DNA of 64,000 nt, from contig NZ_CP036528.1 of the NCBI RefSeq assembly GCF_004331915.1, positions 224,906 to 288,905 of the forward strand, read 5' to 3'. Under the pieces are notes generated by a model that had not been told where the DNA came from, made no database searches, and saw nothing but the letters and a program-made list of their open reading frames with translations. Position numbers and translations under genes: made by a program. Positions 54,189-62,452 of the stretch are shown here, piece by piece. Source of the DNA: Ureibacillus thermophilus. Lineage in GTDB: Bacteria; Bacillota; Bacilli; Bacillales_A; Planococcaceae. Positions within the stretch are counted from its first letter, which is position 1, and the number at the start of each line of letters is the position of its first letter.

Positions 54189-57068
54189 TTAAAAATCGTA
54201 CTGATCGAAATTTCTGATGCCGTGCGCCTCCATTGCTTGCCCCAACTCTTCGTTGACCAATTTTTTATACTGTTCCTGTCCATTGATGGAAAACCACAGA
54301 TAAAAATTAATGATGAATCTTTTCAATTCCAATGGGTTGCTCGGCTCCCCGCCGGATGCGGATTTCCCATACTCCTGTATCATTGTTTTAAGGGCTTCAA
54401 ATGGCGCGTTTTGCACTGTTTTCGGTGCCTGTTTTGGATAATTGAACATGACGGTTTTTCCAAGATATCCGGACTTTGAATATTTGCCCAAAATCGTAAG
54501 GATGTCGTAGCTTAATTGGTAATTTGTAATATACGCTTCGTATTTTTTCTTTCCTATCTCTTCTTTTGGAATTTCCGGATTTGTGTAAACATCCAGATCA
54601 ATTCCCAATTGGCGCAAAGAATCTTTATTAAAAAGCGGAACAGAGTTGAATGTCACCGTTCTTTGATAATGTTCGAATACGGCTTTTTGAATGGCTTTCG
54701 CTGTTTTAGATGAAAGGAATTGATTTTTCGCTAATGAATCATTGATCAAATGATAGGAAATCACTTGTGCGTTAAATCCGCCCAATGAATGGCCCGTCAC
54801 GTAAATATCGCTGTACAAATTGTTGGCGATCGCTTTTCTTGCCAACGCCAACGCATGATCCAACTGAGGAATATCGCCAGTCAAAAGTACGTCCAGATTA
54901 TTTATGATTCCCGCCAAATCGGCTGCACCGCGTTCTGCTATTACGATGTCATTGGAATAGGAATTGCGGAACACAACCCCGCTATGTCCGCTAATTGCGT
55001 CTGTTTCAAACCCAATGATCTCCCAATTTTTCACTAAATAAGCTTTCTGTTTCAAACGGATGGCATTCTGTATGGATTCTTTCGAAAGCGGTATTGGCGG
55101 AACATCCTTATTGGAGAAGTCGAACAAACCTTGCGCCTGTTCCGTGGAATTTGACATACCGGCAACATCCAAATAGGCCAAATCCGAAAATACCGCCAAG
55201 GCTTCATCCGTCACATTATAAACCAATCTTTCAGCCGGTTTTTCATCGGCATCTGAAATCCCATCTCCATCGGAATCTTTTTTATTCGGATCTGAAATGA
55301 GCACCGCATATTCCTTGTCTTGTTCGAATTTGATTTCATCTCCATCCAAGATTCCGTCCTGATCTGTATCTGGGTTATTTGGATCCGTTTTAATGAGGCT
55401 GCCCGTTCCGATGATCAACCCGTTCGTTTCATAATAGTCAGGAATGCCGTCACGATCGGAATCTTTTGTGAACAGCCCGGAATCTTCTGCAGCGGCTATT
55501 GTTTTTGATCCCGCTTGATCAACATCTGCCGGAACAACGGACAGTGAAGAGGTAAAGTGGATTGGGTTATCCAGATCACCTGATGAACGGGCCCGTTCCT
55601 TGTTTGACATGCCGGGCGCTTCTTTCCAAGCCTGATCCCATACAGTGCCATCAATCAACACATAAACGCCGAAACGGTCCACCGCCGCTTCAACGGTATT
55701 GGTTTGCGGATCACGCATTTGGTTTGGCACCTTTTCTAAAGCCTGTTTTTTCTCGTTATAGTAAAAAATGGCCGGTTGGAAATCATTGTTTGAAACGGAA
55801 TTGCCATAATGGAATTTGATTTTGGCAGAATCATAATCAGTGACGGTGTTGAAAGAATATGCGTTGCCGATCAGGCCGGGAATGCTGTCATTTAAGAGTG
55901 GATGGGCGGTTGAAATCGGTTGGATTTCCGTAAAAAATGCATCTTTCGCCCGGCTTTTCATCGTGACAGTCGGATAGGCCGGTTCACCTTTCAAATAGGC
56001 TGGAGCCGCTGTTTCCCATTGGATCACTTCATCCCCATCAAGAATCCCGTCTCCATCGGTATCCCGATTACGGGGATTGAAATTGAATCTGCCTTCCTCC
56101 GAATCCAACAAACCATCATGATCCGTATCATCGGCCAATGGGTTTGTACCGTTTGCGACTTCTTGTCCATCAGGCAGAGAGTCTCCATCGGTATCTTTCA
56201 AATAAGGGGATGTCCCTATCGCCAATTCCTGCAAATTCGAAAGCCCATCCGAATCTGCATCCTCATCTCCATCCTTTACTCCATCGCCATCTGTATCCGC
56301 CATTGTCGGGGAATACACATTGCTCACATACTCAAAATAGTCATCCAACCCGTCCCCGTCAGTGTCTTTCTTTTTGGGATCCGTCAGCAAAATCAATTCT
56401 TCCCGGTCCGTTAAACCATCACCATCTGTATCTGCATTGCTCAATATTTTATCCTTATTTTTCAAAAAACGGCTCAGGATTAAGGCTAAATGTGCCCTCG
56501 ATATTTTATTGTTCGGTTTAAAGGTTTTGTCTTCATACCCTGTAATAATTCCATGGGAAGCTAAAATATGGACGTATTTTGCATACCAATCTTTGTCATC
56601 AACATCTTTGAATGATACTTTTTTCTTTTCGTTCAATGGAATTTTATAGGTTTCGACCAACATTTTTGCCAATTGCGCACGGGTCAAATTGCCCGAAACA
56701 TCAAAAGTGCCATCCGGTTTCCCCGAAACAATGCCCAATGCGGTTGCTAAAGCAATCTCTTCGTAACCGTAGTCCCCTTTTTTCACATCTTTATATTGAA
56801 CGTCGGGAATATTCGTCACATCCGGTTTTATTTCCCGCAGTAGAATGTTGATTGCCTGGTATCTTGTAATCGGATTGTTGGGTTTGAATGTTCCGTCAGG
56901 GTAGCCTTTGATTAATCCTTTTTCAGCTAAAAAATTGATGTCTTCTTTATACAGTTGAACATCTTTAAATTTGGCGCTTTCTGAAGCAACGTTGTTTTCC
57001 GCGTAAACTGCCGGCGTAATTGTAGAAGCGATTAAGACCGCGCTTGCTATGGCCCCTATTTTTTTCAT
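54189..57068 (-). CDS. SLH-anchored surface protein with thrombospondin-3 repeats and lipase-like domain
   Basis: 959 aa. A signal peptide (MKKIGAIASAVLIAS, cut near AVYA) is followed by three SLH domains (~34-200, each with a GxxDGTFKPNN-type core) that bind cell-wall polysaccharide. A Ca-binding cluster of DTDGDG repeats spans ~210-345, then a beta region, then three more DxDxDG repeats (~540-620). The C-terminal ~250 residues are an alpha/beta-hydrolase-like domain with nucleophile elbow VTGHSLGGFNAQ near residue 760. GGGGGAG precedes ATG 57068; earlier in-frame ATGs lack one. Probably a surface esterase/lipase; substrate unknown. Confidence 0.88.
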   Translation of the reverse strand: MKKIGAIASAVLIASTITPAVYAENNVASESAKFKDVQLYKEDINFLAEKGLIKGYPDGTFKPNNPITRYQAINILLREIKPDVTNIPDVQYKDVKKGDYGYEEIALATALGIVSGKPDGTFDVSGNLTRAQLAKMLVETYKIPLNEKKKVSFKDVDDKDWYAKYVHILASHGIITGYEDKTFKPNNKISRAHLALILSRFLKNKDKILSNADTDGDGLTDREELILLTDPKKKDTDGDGLDDYFEYVSNVYSPTMADTDGDGVKDGDEDADSDGLSNLQELAIGTSPYLKDTDGDSLPDGQEVANGTNPLADDTDHDGLLDSEEGRFNFNPRNRDTDGDGILDGDEVIQWETAAPAYLKGEPAYPTVTMKSRAKDAFFTEIQPISTAHPLLNDSIPGLIGNAYSFNTVTDYDSAKIKFHYGNSVSNNDFQPAIFYYNEKKQALEKVPNQMRDPQTNTVEAAVDRFGVYVLIDGTVWDQAWKEAPGMSNKERARSSGDLDNPIHFTSSLSVVPADVDQAGSKTIAAAEDSGLFTKDSDRDGIPDYYETNGLIIGTGSLIKTDPNNPDTDQDGILDGDEIKFEQDKEYAVLISDPNKKDSDGDGISDADEKPAERLVYNVTDEALAVFSDLAYLDVAGMSNSTEQAQGLFDFSNKDVPPIPLSKESIQNAIRLKQKAYLVKNWEIIGFETDAISGHSGVVFRNSYSNDIVIAERGAADLAGIINNLDVLLTGDIPQLDHALALARKAIANNLYSDIYVTGHSLGGFNAQVISYHLINDSLAKNQFLSSKTAKAIQKAVFEHYQRTVTFNSVPLFNKDSLRQLGIDLDVYTNPEIPKEEIGKKKYEAYITNYQLSYDILTILGKYSKSGYLGKTVMFNYPKQAPKTVQNAPFEALKTMIQEYGKSASGGEPSNPLELKRFIINFYLWFSINGQEQYKKLVNEELGQAMEAHGIRNFDQYDF

Positions 57069-57130
57069 TCTTAATCTCCCCCTTTTGTGTTTCATGAACG
57101 ATCCGCCACTTTCCATCCAGTGGTTTGATT

Positions 57131-57150
57131 GAAGTGAAGTACATCACTTC
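57131..57150. promoter_or_regulatory. Inverted repeat upstream of the surface lipase gene
   Basis: GAAGTGA and TCACTTC are perfect 7-bp arms with a 6-bp spacer, about 60 bp upstream of the start codon. It could be an operator or mRNA leader hairpin. The rest of 57151-57325 is AT-rich with nothing recognised. Confidence 0.4.
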
Positions 57151-57325
57151 CACAGACCGGAAGTTGACTGAATTCCTCTCGCCAGGAGTTTTGTTTTTAT
57201 ACTAACACTCCGAAACAACAGGTGGGAGATTTTTTCAATAATTTTCCTAAATAATTTCTGAATTTTTCAAAACATATTCTATTTCCTTTAATAAGCAGAT
57301 TCGCTTTTGTGAGAAAGCCCTTAGA

Positions 57326-57457
57326 TCATCTTCGAATCAACAATAACAACCCGGACATGATGATGGAAAACTGAACGGATTGCAGCGGTTCCCGATCATA
57401 GATAAAAAAGAACGCAAGTATAAATAATAGAATGAAATAGATACATGCTTGTCTCAT
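57326..57457 (-). CDS. Small membrane protein, 43 aa
   Basis: ATG 57457 opens a 43-codon frame, MRQACIYFILLFILAFFFIY then a short charged turn (DREPLQS) and a second hydrophobic stretch ending LLLLIRR. Two membrane hairpin segments with a conserved-looking turn suggest a real protein. GAAGGGGC lies about 11 nt upstream. It has no terminator of its own and lies upstream of the lipase gene on the same strand. Family not recognised. Confidence 0.45.
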   Translation of the reverse strand: MRQACIYFILLFILAFFFIYDREPLQSVQFSIIMSGLLLLIRR

Positions 57458-57526
57458 TTCATTTGCAGCCCCTTCGCCTTTCTTATCCCTATCCTATTTC
57501 AAAGGGGGCAAGCTTATGAATTGAAA

Positions 57527-58102
57527 TCAGGCTCCCGGGACGGCCAGAGGAAAATTTGCATACTCAACATACTTCGGTGTCCGATCCAAATGGGTTTCAT
57601 AAAGAACGACTTCCGTCACGTTGAAAGAGAAAGTATTTCCGTTTTCCTCACGAATCTGCATCAATGTTTTTATGTCAAAAGCATCCCCGCTATTCCATTT
57701 TCTCGCCAATGTGATATGCGGGCGGAAAGGTTTTTTATCCAATTGAAATCCCGTCTCCACACATTGCTGATAAACCTCTTTTTGAATGGAAAAGAGCTGT
57801 TCTGAAGATTCCACATCCGCCCAAAAAATGCGGGGAGCTTTTTGTGGACCGAAAACGCCGATGGAATTCAATGTTAATGTGAATGAAACTTCCTTTTCCA
57901 AAACGGGCTTCACTTTCTCTATCGCTTGCTCCAGCTTCTCCTTTTCAGCAAACCCCAAAAAAGCCAGAGTTATATGGTAATCTTCCGGATGAACCCAGCG
58001 TGCAAATGGAAAATCCCCTTTTCTCGCTTGAATCCACTCATATAAAAATTCTTTCGCTTCTTTCGGCAATTTCACTGCAAAAAAATAATGGTGCTTTGAC
58101 AA
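57527..58102 (-). CDS. thpR: RNA 2',3'-cyclic phosphodiesterase (LigT-like)
   Basis: 191-aa 2H-phosphoesterase. The two catalytic HxT motifs are in EDYHITLAFLGF (residue ~43) and FRPHITLARKW (~130). The length and the FAVKLPKEAKEFLY N-terminus fit ThpR. It opens cyclic phosphates in RNA; its role in Bacillales is unclear. The start is TTG 58102 after GGGGGATTG. It follows the ykkCD-like pair by about 40 bp in the same orientation and may be co-transcribed. Confidence 0.9.
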   Translation of the reverse strand: MSKHHYFFAVKLPKEAKEFLYEWIQARKGDFPFARWVHPEDYHITLAFLGFAEKEKLEQAIEKVKPVLEKEVSFTLTLNSIGVFGPQKAPRIFWADVESSEQLFSIQKEVYQQCVETGFQLDKKPFRPHITLARKWNSGDAFDIKTLMQIREENGNTFSFNVTEVVLYETHLDRTPKYVEYANFPLAVPGA

Positions 58103-58142
58103 CGCAATCCCCCGTTCCTCTTGAATGAACTCATTATAGTAT

Positions 58143-58463
58143 TTACCCCTCCAACAATTTTAAACCAATTGTCGCCACAAGAATGGCAAAAATGCACAAT
58201 ATTCTCTTCCAATTTCCTGATTCATTGTAAAAGATCATACCTACCAGGGTACCCCCCACAACACCGATTCCCGTCCAAACGGCATAGGCGGTTCCCATCG
58301 GAATCGTTTGCATGGCATATTGCAATAAAACTAAGCTCCCTCCAAAACTTCCGATGAATAACGCAATCGGCTGCCAGCTGCGGCGGACGGCAAATTGATT
58401 CATCGACGCAACTACCAATGTTTCAAATAAACCGGCAAGTATAAGCGCCCCCCATGCCATCAC
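58143..58463 (-). CDS. ykkD: SMR-family guanidinium exporter subunit (YkkD-like)
   Basis: 106-aa, four-helix small multidrug resistance protein. The conserved Glu is in LAGLFETLVVASMNQ, and helix 3 carries GTAYAVWTGIGVVGGTLVG. It overlaps the partner gene by four bases (ATGA). With YkkC it forms a heteromeric guanidinium/proton antiporter. Control by the guanidine-I riboswitch upstream makes the substrate assignment strong. Confidence 0.9.
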   Translation of the reverse strand: MMAWGALILAGLFETLVVASMNQFAVRRSWQPIALFIGSFGGSLVLLQYAMQTIPMGTAYAVWTGIGVVGGTLVGMIFYNESGNWKRILCIFAILVATIGLKLLEG

Positions 58464-58801
58464 TCTTCATCCCCCTTTCCGGCATCTTCATCCGTCAAAA
58501 GCTGCAACCCAACAACCCCTGCAATAATGAACAAAATGAAGCATATCTTTAACAGATGAAAAGGCTCTCCAAAGAATACAATATCGCTAATGACCGCCCC
58601 TAAGCTTCCTAATCCGACAAAAACCGAATAGACCGTACCCGCAGGCAAAAATTGAGATGCCCGGATCAATAAGTAATTGCTCAAGAAAATCGCGCAGACT
58701 GTTCCAGCCCATTCAAGGAAACGATCCGCATGGGCAAGGCCGATCACCCACAGCACTTCAAATAATGCGGCAACATAAACGGTCATCCAATGTTTGTTCA
58801 T
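58460..58801 (-). CDS. ykkC: SMR-family guanidinium exporter subunit (YkkC-like)
   Basis: About 113 aa with four membrane helices; the essential Glu is in AALFEVLWVIGLAHA and helix 3 has GTVYSVFVGLGSLGAV. A short charged tail (TDEDAGKGDEE) distinguishes it from its partner. ATG 58801, 7 nt after GGAGG, is preferred to ATG 58807, which abuts the site. First gene after the guanidine riboswitch. Confidence 0.9.
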   Translation of the reverse strand: MNKHWMTVYVAALFEVLWVIGLAHADRFLEWAGTVCAIFLSNYLLIRASQFLPAGTVYSVFVGLGSLGAVISDIVFFGEPFHLLKICFILFIIAGVVGLQLLTDEDAGKGDEE

Positions 58802-58815
58802 TTCCATTCCTCCAA

Positions 58816-58935
58816 TAAAAAAAGCCTAAAGAGATAGATTTATCTCCCAGGCTTTTATCCTTCCGTGTACGCAAATGCGCCGTTTTCTCTCGGACCAGGC
58901 CTGCAATGCAGCGGAACCCTAGAAAACGTTTCCCG
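58816..58935 (-). ncRNA. Guanidine-I riboswitch (ykkC RNA) with terminator
   Basis: On the reverse strand the aptamer core reads CTAGGGTTCCG, then GGTCCGAGAGAAAAC, then ACACGG and GGATAAAAGCCTGGGAGA, the conserved ykkC-RNA elements in order. The last element pairs with TCTCTTTAGGC followed by TTTTTTT, so the 3' part doubles as an intrinsic terminator. Guanidinium binding should prevent termination and switch on ykkCD. Confidence 0.95.
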
Positions 58936-59013
58936 TGTTCGGTTGTATATCATTTTGCCATATAGGCAAGAAAGATTCAATGGTAAGCGATTTAATCATG
59001 TTCAGTGAACGGA

Positions 59014-60705
59014 TCATTTGAAATTATAGTCAGTGACGATTTTGTCCCGGCCAGTGGTCACATCTTTGAAGTATTCATATAAAGAAATGCCCAAGAAGGA
59101 ACCGGAAACGTTGTAGACATTTGCAAATCCTAAGTTTTGCAACATTTTCACCGCATTGTAGCTCCGCTGACCGGAACGGCAATGCAAGTATACCGGCTTG
59201 TCGCGGGGAATTTCATCGACCCGCTCCCGCAATTCGCTCAATGGGATGTTGATGGCATTCACCAAATGCCCCCGTTCAAATTCGTTCTTCTCACGGACAT
59301 CAATGAAGGTTGCCCCTTGCTCCACCAAGCCGCGCACTTCGGAAACGTGCACTTGTTTATAATCATCGTGTAAGATGTTCAGTCCCACAAGAGCCGCGAT
59401 ATTCACCACATCCCGCGCCGTGCTGTAAATCGGGGAGTAGGCCAATTCCAACTCTTTCAAATCTTCCAGCGTGCCGCCCAACGTAACTAATGTGGCAATC
59501 ACATCGATGCGTTTGTCTGCATTTCCTTTTCCGATGGCCTGGGCCCCGAGGATTCTTCCCGTCGGCACTTCAAAAATCAATTTGAAATGGAGCGGATGGC
59601 TGTCCGGCATGATTCCCACTTTATCCGGCGCGATGATATAAACACTGTCATATTGAATGTTCGCCTCTTTTGCCGCCCGCTCATTTAACCCGGTTACAGC
59701 GCAATTTAAATCGAAAATTTTTACGACAGAGGAACCGATAACCCCTTTATTTTCCTGCTTATGGCCATAAATATGGTCCGCAGCCGCCCTCGCCTGTCTG
59801 ACAGCCGGTCCGGCCAAAGCGAGCCTTGTCGGTCTGCGGGTCAAGCGATGATATACTTCAATGGCATCCCCCACGGCATAAATGGATGGGTCGGACGTTT
59901 GATAATTGGCATTGACTTTAATGCCTCCAAGCTCCCCAATTTCAAGCCCCGCTTCCTTGGCAAGCGCCACTTCCGGCTTCACTCCGATGGCCAGCACCAC
60001 CGCTTGGGCCTCCACTTGTTTTCCGGAGTTGAGTTCTATGGAATGTTCCGTAATTTTTTTCAGCCCATCACCGACAATCAATTGAACGCCATGATCCATC
60101 ATTTCTTTATGAAGAATTTGCACCATATCTTCATCAAATGGCGCCATGATTTGAGGAGCATATTCCACCAATGTGACTTCTTTTCCCGCTTCCCTTAAAT
60201 TTTCCGCCACTTCGACACCTATAAAGCCTCCGCCAATGATTGCGACGCTTTCCACATTGGACCGGCTCACGTATTGATGCAAGCGGTCGATATCCACCAC
60301 ATTTCTCACCGTAAATACATGCGGCAGATTCACCCCTTCAAACGGAGGGACGACTGGACTCGCTCCAGGTGATAAAATTAAAACATCATAGCTTTCTTTA
60401 TACACTTCATTCGTTTCCAGATTTTTCACTTCCACCATTTTTTCATCCCGATGAATGTGAATGACTTCCTGATTGACGCGGGCTTCGATATTGTACTTCG
60501 TTTTAAAACTCTCCGGCGTCATTAGCACCAATTTTTCTTTTGATGCTACCACCCCGCCCAAATAATACGGCAAGGAACAGTTGGAAAAGGATACGTGTGG
60601 CCCCTTTTCAAACATGATGATTCGCGCCTGTTCATCCAACCGGCGAATTCTTGCGGCAGCACTGGCTCCTCCTGCTACGCCTCCAACAATCAACACTTTT
60701 TTCAT
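59014..60705 (-). CDS. CoA-disulfide reductase with C-terminal rhodanese domain
   Basis: 563-aa FAD enzyme. Residues ~1-440 are a pyridine nucleotide-disulfide reductase with the single-Cys active site SFSNCSLPYYLGG (Cys43 type), FAD motif GGVAGGASAAARIRR and NAD motif IIGGGFIGVEVAENL. Residues ~455-555 are a rhodanese domain with active-site loop YLHCRSGQRSYNA. This CoADR-RHD architecture reduces CoA disulfide/persulfide and polysulfide. Its promoter carries the same palindromes as the cstR-like locus, so it is probably part of that sulfane-sulfur regulon. Confidence 0.93.
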   Translation of the reverse strand: MKKVLIVGGVAGGASAAARIRRLDEQARIIMFEKGPHVSFSNCSLPYYLGGVVASKEKLVLMTPESFKTKYNIEARVNQEVIHIHRDEKMVEVKNLETNEVYKESYDVLILSPGASPVVPPFEGVNLPHVFTVRNVVDIDRLHQYVSRSNVESVAIIGGGFIGVEVAENLREAGKEVTLVEYAPQIMAPFDEDMVQILHKEMMDHGVQLIVGDGLKKITEHSIELNSGKQVEAQAVVLAIGVKPEVALAKEAGLEIGELGGIKVNANYQTSDPSIYAVGDAIEVYHRLTRRPTRLALAGPAVRQARAAADHIYGHKQENKGVIGSSVVKIFDLNCAVTGLNERAAKEANIQYDSVYIIAPDKVGIMPDSHPLHFKLIFEVPTGRILGAQAIGKGNADKRIDVIATLVTLGGTLEDLKELELAYSPIYSTARDVVNIAALVGLNILHDDYKQVHVSEVRGLVEQGATFIDVREKNEFERGHLVNAINIPLSELRERVDEIPRDKPVYLHCRSGQRSYNAVKMLQNLGFANVYNVSGSFLGISLYEYFKDVTTGRDKIVTDYNFK

Positions 60706-60723
60706 GTAATCACTCCTGTCCTT

Positions 60724-60741
60724 TATACCCTAAAAGGTAAT
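60724..60741 (-). promoter_or_regulatory. CstR-type operator in the CoADR leader
   Basis: TATACCCTAAAAGGTAAT matches ATACC-n6-GGTA(A/T) 19 bp before the CoA-disulfide reductase start codon; imperfect in the right arm. Confidence 0.6.
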
Positions 60742-60811
60742 GATCGCCTTGTGGCAAATCTGAGAAACAAAAACATCGAAGACTTTTGTTCACTTTCAAT
60801 TATTCAATTAA

Positions 60812-60840
60812 AATATATACCCCTATAGGTATTTTGTCAA
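60812..60840 (-). promoter_or_regulatory. CoADR promoter with CstR-type operator
   Basis: On the reverse strand TTGACA (60835-60840) and TATATT (60812-60817) are 17 bp apart, a near-consensus promoter. The palindrome ATACCTATAGGGGTAT (60817-60832) fills the spacer, the same layout as upstream of the cstR-like gene. Confidence 0.82.
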
Positions 60841-60910
60841 CGAATCTTTTTTCGGAGAATGAAATTAAGGATACCCAAGATAAGGAGCGGACCTTAAAAG
60901 GAGTGGTGAC

Positions 60911-61750
60911 ATGGCCAATGAAGAAAAACATGAGCAAGAACCGATGAATGAAGAGGAATTCTTAGAAATTGTATTGGAGGCGCAAAAGGAGGCGCTTGAA
61001 AAAGAGAGGGAAGATCGGCTAAAAGAAGAAGAAATCGCCAAAAAACCCCGCAGATTCAGGAAAATGATGGCTTTGTTGATGGCCATTATCCTTGCCTTCA
61101 GCACCTTTGCCGTGATTTTTGAAATCTATTCCATCCCCGCCATTGAGTTTCTGAAGACTTCGGCAAGACTGTCATCCCAAAAAGAAATTCAATCTTATAA
61201 AAAAGCGGTTGTTCAAATAACGACAGAGGACGGAAAGGGTACAGGATTTTCCATTTCGGAAAACGGTTTAATCGTTACAAACGAACATGTCATTGACGAC
61301 GCCCTCACGATTAAGGTCAGTTTCCCTGATGATGGCTTATATAAAGGAGAGGTTGTGGCCACGTATCCCGAAGTGGACTTGGCCTTATTGCAGGTGGATG
61401 GAAAAGACCTGCCCTATTTGACGCTGAGTGAAAAATATCAATATCTCCAACAAGAATCCATTTATATCATCGGCAATCCCCTTTACTTTACGGGCATCGC
61501 CAATGAAGGGCATGTGCTGGAACCTGTTTTGCTTGCGGATTGGGAAGAGGAAGTATATATGATCGATGCGCCGGTATATCGGGGAAACAGCGGCAGCCCA
61601 GTAATCAATGATGACGGGAAAGTAATCGGCATCATCTTCGCCACTTTGGATCATGAAAAATTTGGCCAAGTGGGGCTCTTTATCCCTGTTGCATATTTGC
61701 AGGAAAGGATGAGCAATTCATCATCCCTCCATTCGACAACAGGCTCCTGA
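60911..61750 (+). CDS. Membrane-anchored trypsin-like serine protease without PDZ domain
   Basis: 279 aa. An acidic, coiled-coil-like cytoplasmic N-terminus (residues 1-45, EEKEHE-type) precedes one membrane segment (~52-72) and an extracellular chymotrypsin-fold domain (~95-270). The catalytic triad is His in IVTNEHVIDD, Asp in EVDLALLQV and Ser in RGNSGSPVIND. HtrA proteins carry a PDZ domain after this; here the protein ends, so it is a short HtrA relative. Role in surface protein quality control is inferred. GGAGTGG precedes the ATG. Confidence 0.88.
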   Translation: MANEEKHEQEPMNEEEFLEIVLEAQKEALEKEREDRLKEEEIAKKPRRFRKMMALLMAIILAFSTFAVIFEIYSIPAIEFLKTSARLSSQKEIQSYKKAVVQITTEDGKGTGFSISENGLIVTNEHVIDDALTIKVSFPDDGLYKGEVVATYPEVDLALLQVDGKDLPYLTLSEKYQYLQQESIYIIGNPLYFTGIANEGHVLEPVLLADWEEEVYMIDAPVYRGNSGSPVINDDGKVIGIIFATLDHEKFGQVGLFIPVAYLQERMSNSSSLHSTTGS

Positions 61751-62452
61751 TGGAAGAGGCTTTAAGATTGATTCGAAACGATACGACAGAATTGATTTTT
61801 TTGATATAACAAAGTTTAGTGTCAATATTTATTTCACCGAATTTAATTGTTTTTTTGAAATAACAATTTGTTTTACTTCTATATTCGACATATCCTTTTG
61901 GCAGTCAATTTGTTTTGTAAACTTGGTTGATATCTTTTAAAAATTAAACTCCTTTTATAAGGATTTTCAATTTATTTTTTGCCTGTTCATTTTTTAGAAG
62001 ATTGTTATTTTTATATAGGAAAATTACTATCTGTTATTTTCGACACAGAGATTTCTCTACCAAATTAATTTTGTAAACCTTGGTTGATATTTAAAGAGTG
62101 GATGTTCTTCATTGTTGGAGCTTTATTAATGTATTTAGGAAATCTTGCAATGAACCGTTCGTTATATGAAAAAAGCATCAAAATTCCATGCATTTTTTAC
62201 AAGATTCGTACTTTGAGGCGCCTCTATTGTCAACTAAAGTTGACAATAAATGTCCGAATGCTCCTATAAAAAATCTTTCAATCTGATGGCCACTTTCAAA
62301 TGACTTACAAAATAAGCGAAATATTCGACAACCGCTGTTTATTCAAGGGTTTATCGACACCATTTTCCTTTGAAATTTCCTTAGAAACTCATATACTTGT
62401 AAATTTTTTGAATTTTAGTAAAGTAATTAATAAACAAAGGGGGCATGATTTT
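61751..62452. other. AT-rich gap with repeats and a possible gene remnant
   Basis: No convincing intact gene. TTTTGTAAACTTGGTTGATA (61913-61932) recurs as TTTTGTAAACCTTGGTTGATA-like sequence at 62069-62089. A TTG-initiated 61-codon frame at 62084-62269 encodes one membrane segment (WMFFIVGALLMYLGNLAMN) and lacks a ribosome site, so it may be the tail of a decayed membrane protein. A 9-bp hairpin ATTGTCAAC/GTTGACAAT lies at 62226-62247. Confidence 0.5.

Noticed and set aside
57154..57190. Possible further group II intron scrap (GACCGGAAGTT)
   Set aside because: Only about 13 nt match the intron at 24255 and no other intron landmark is nearby; likely chance.
62300..62452. N-terminal extension of the aldo/keto reductase
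   Set aside because: The extra 51 codons show no family similarity, and a strong AAAGGGGG site precedes the ATG at 62453.
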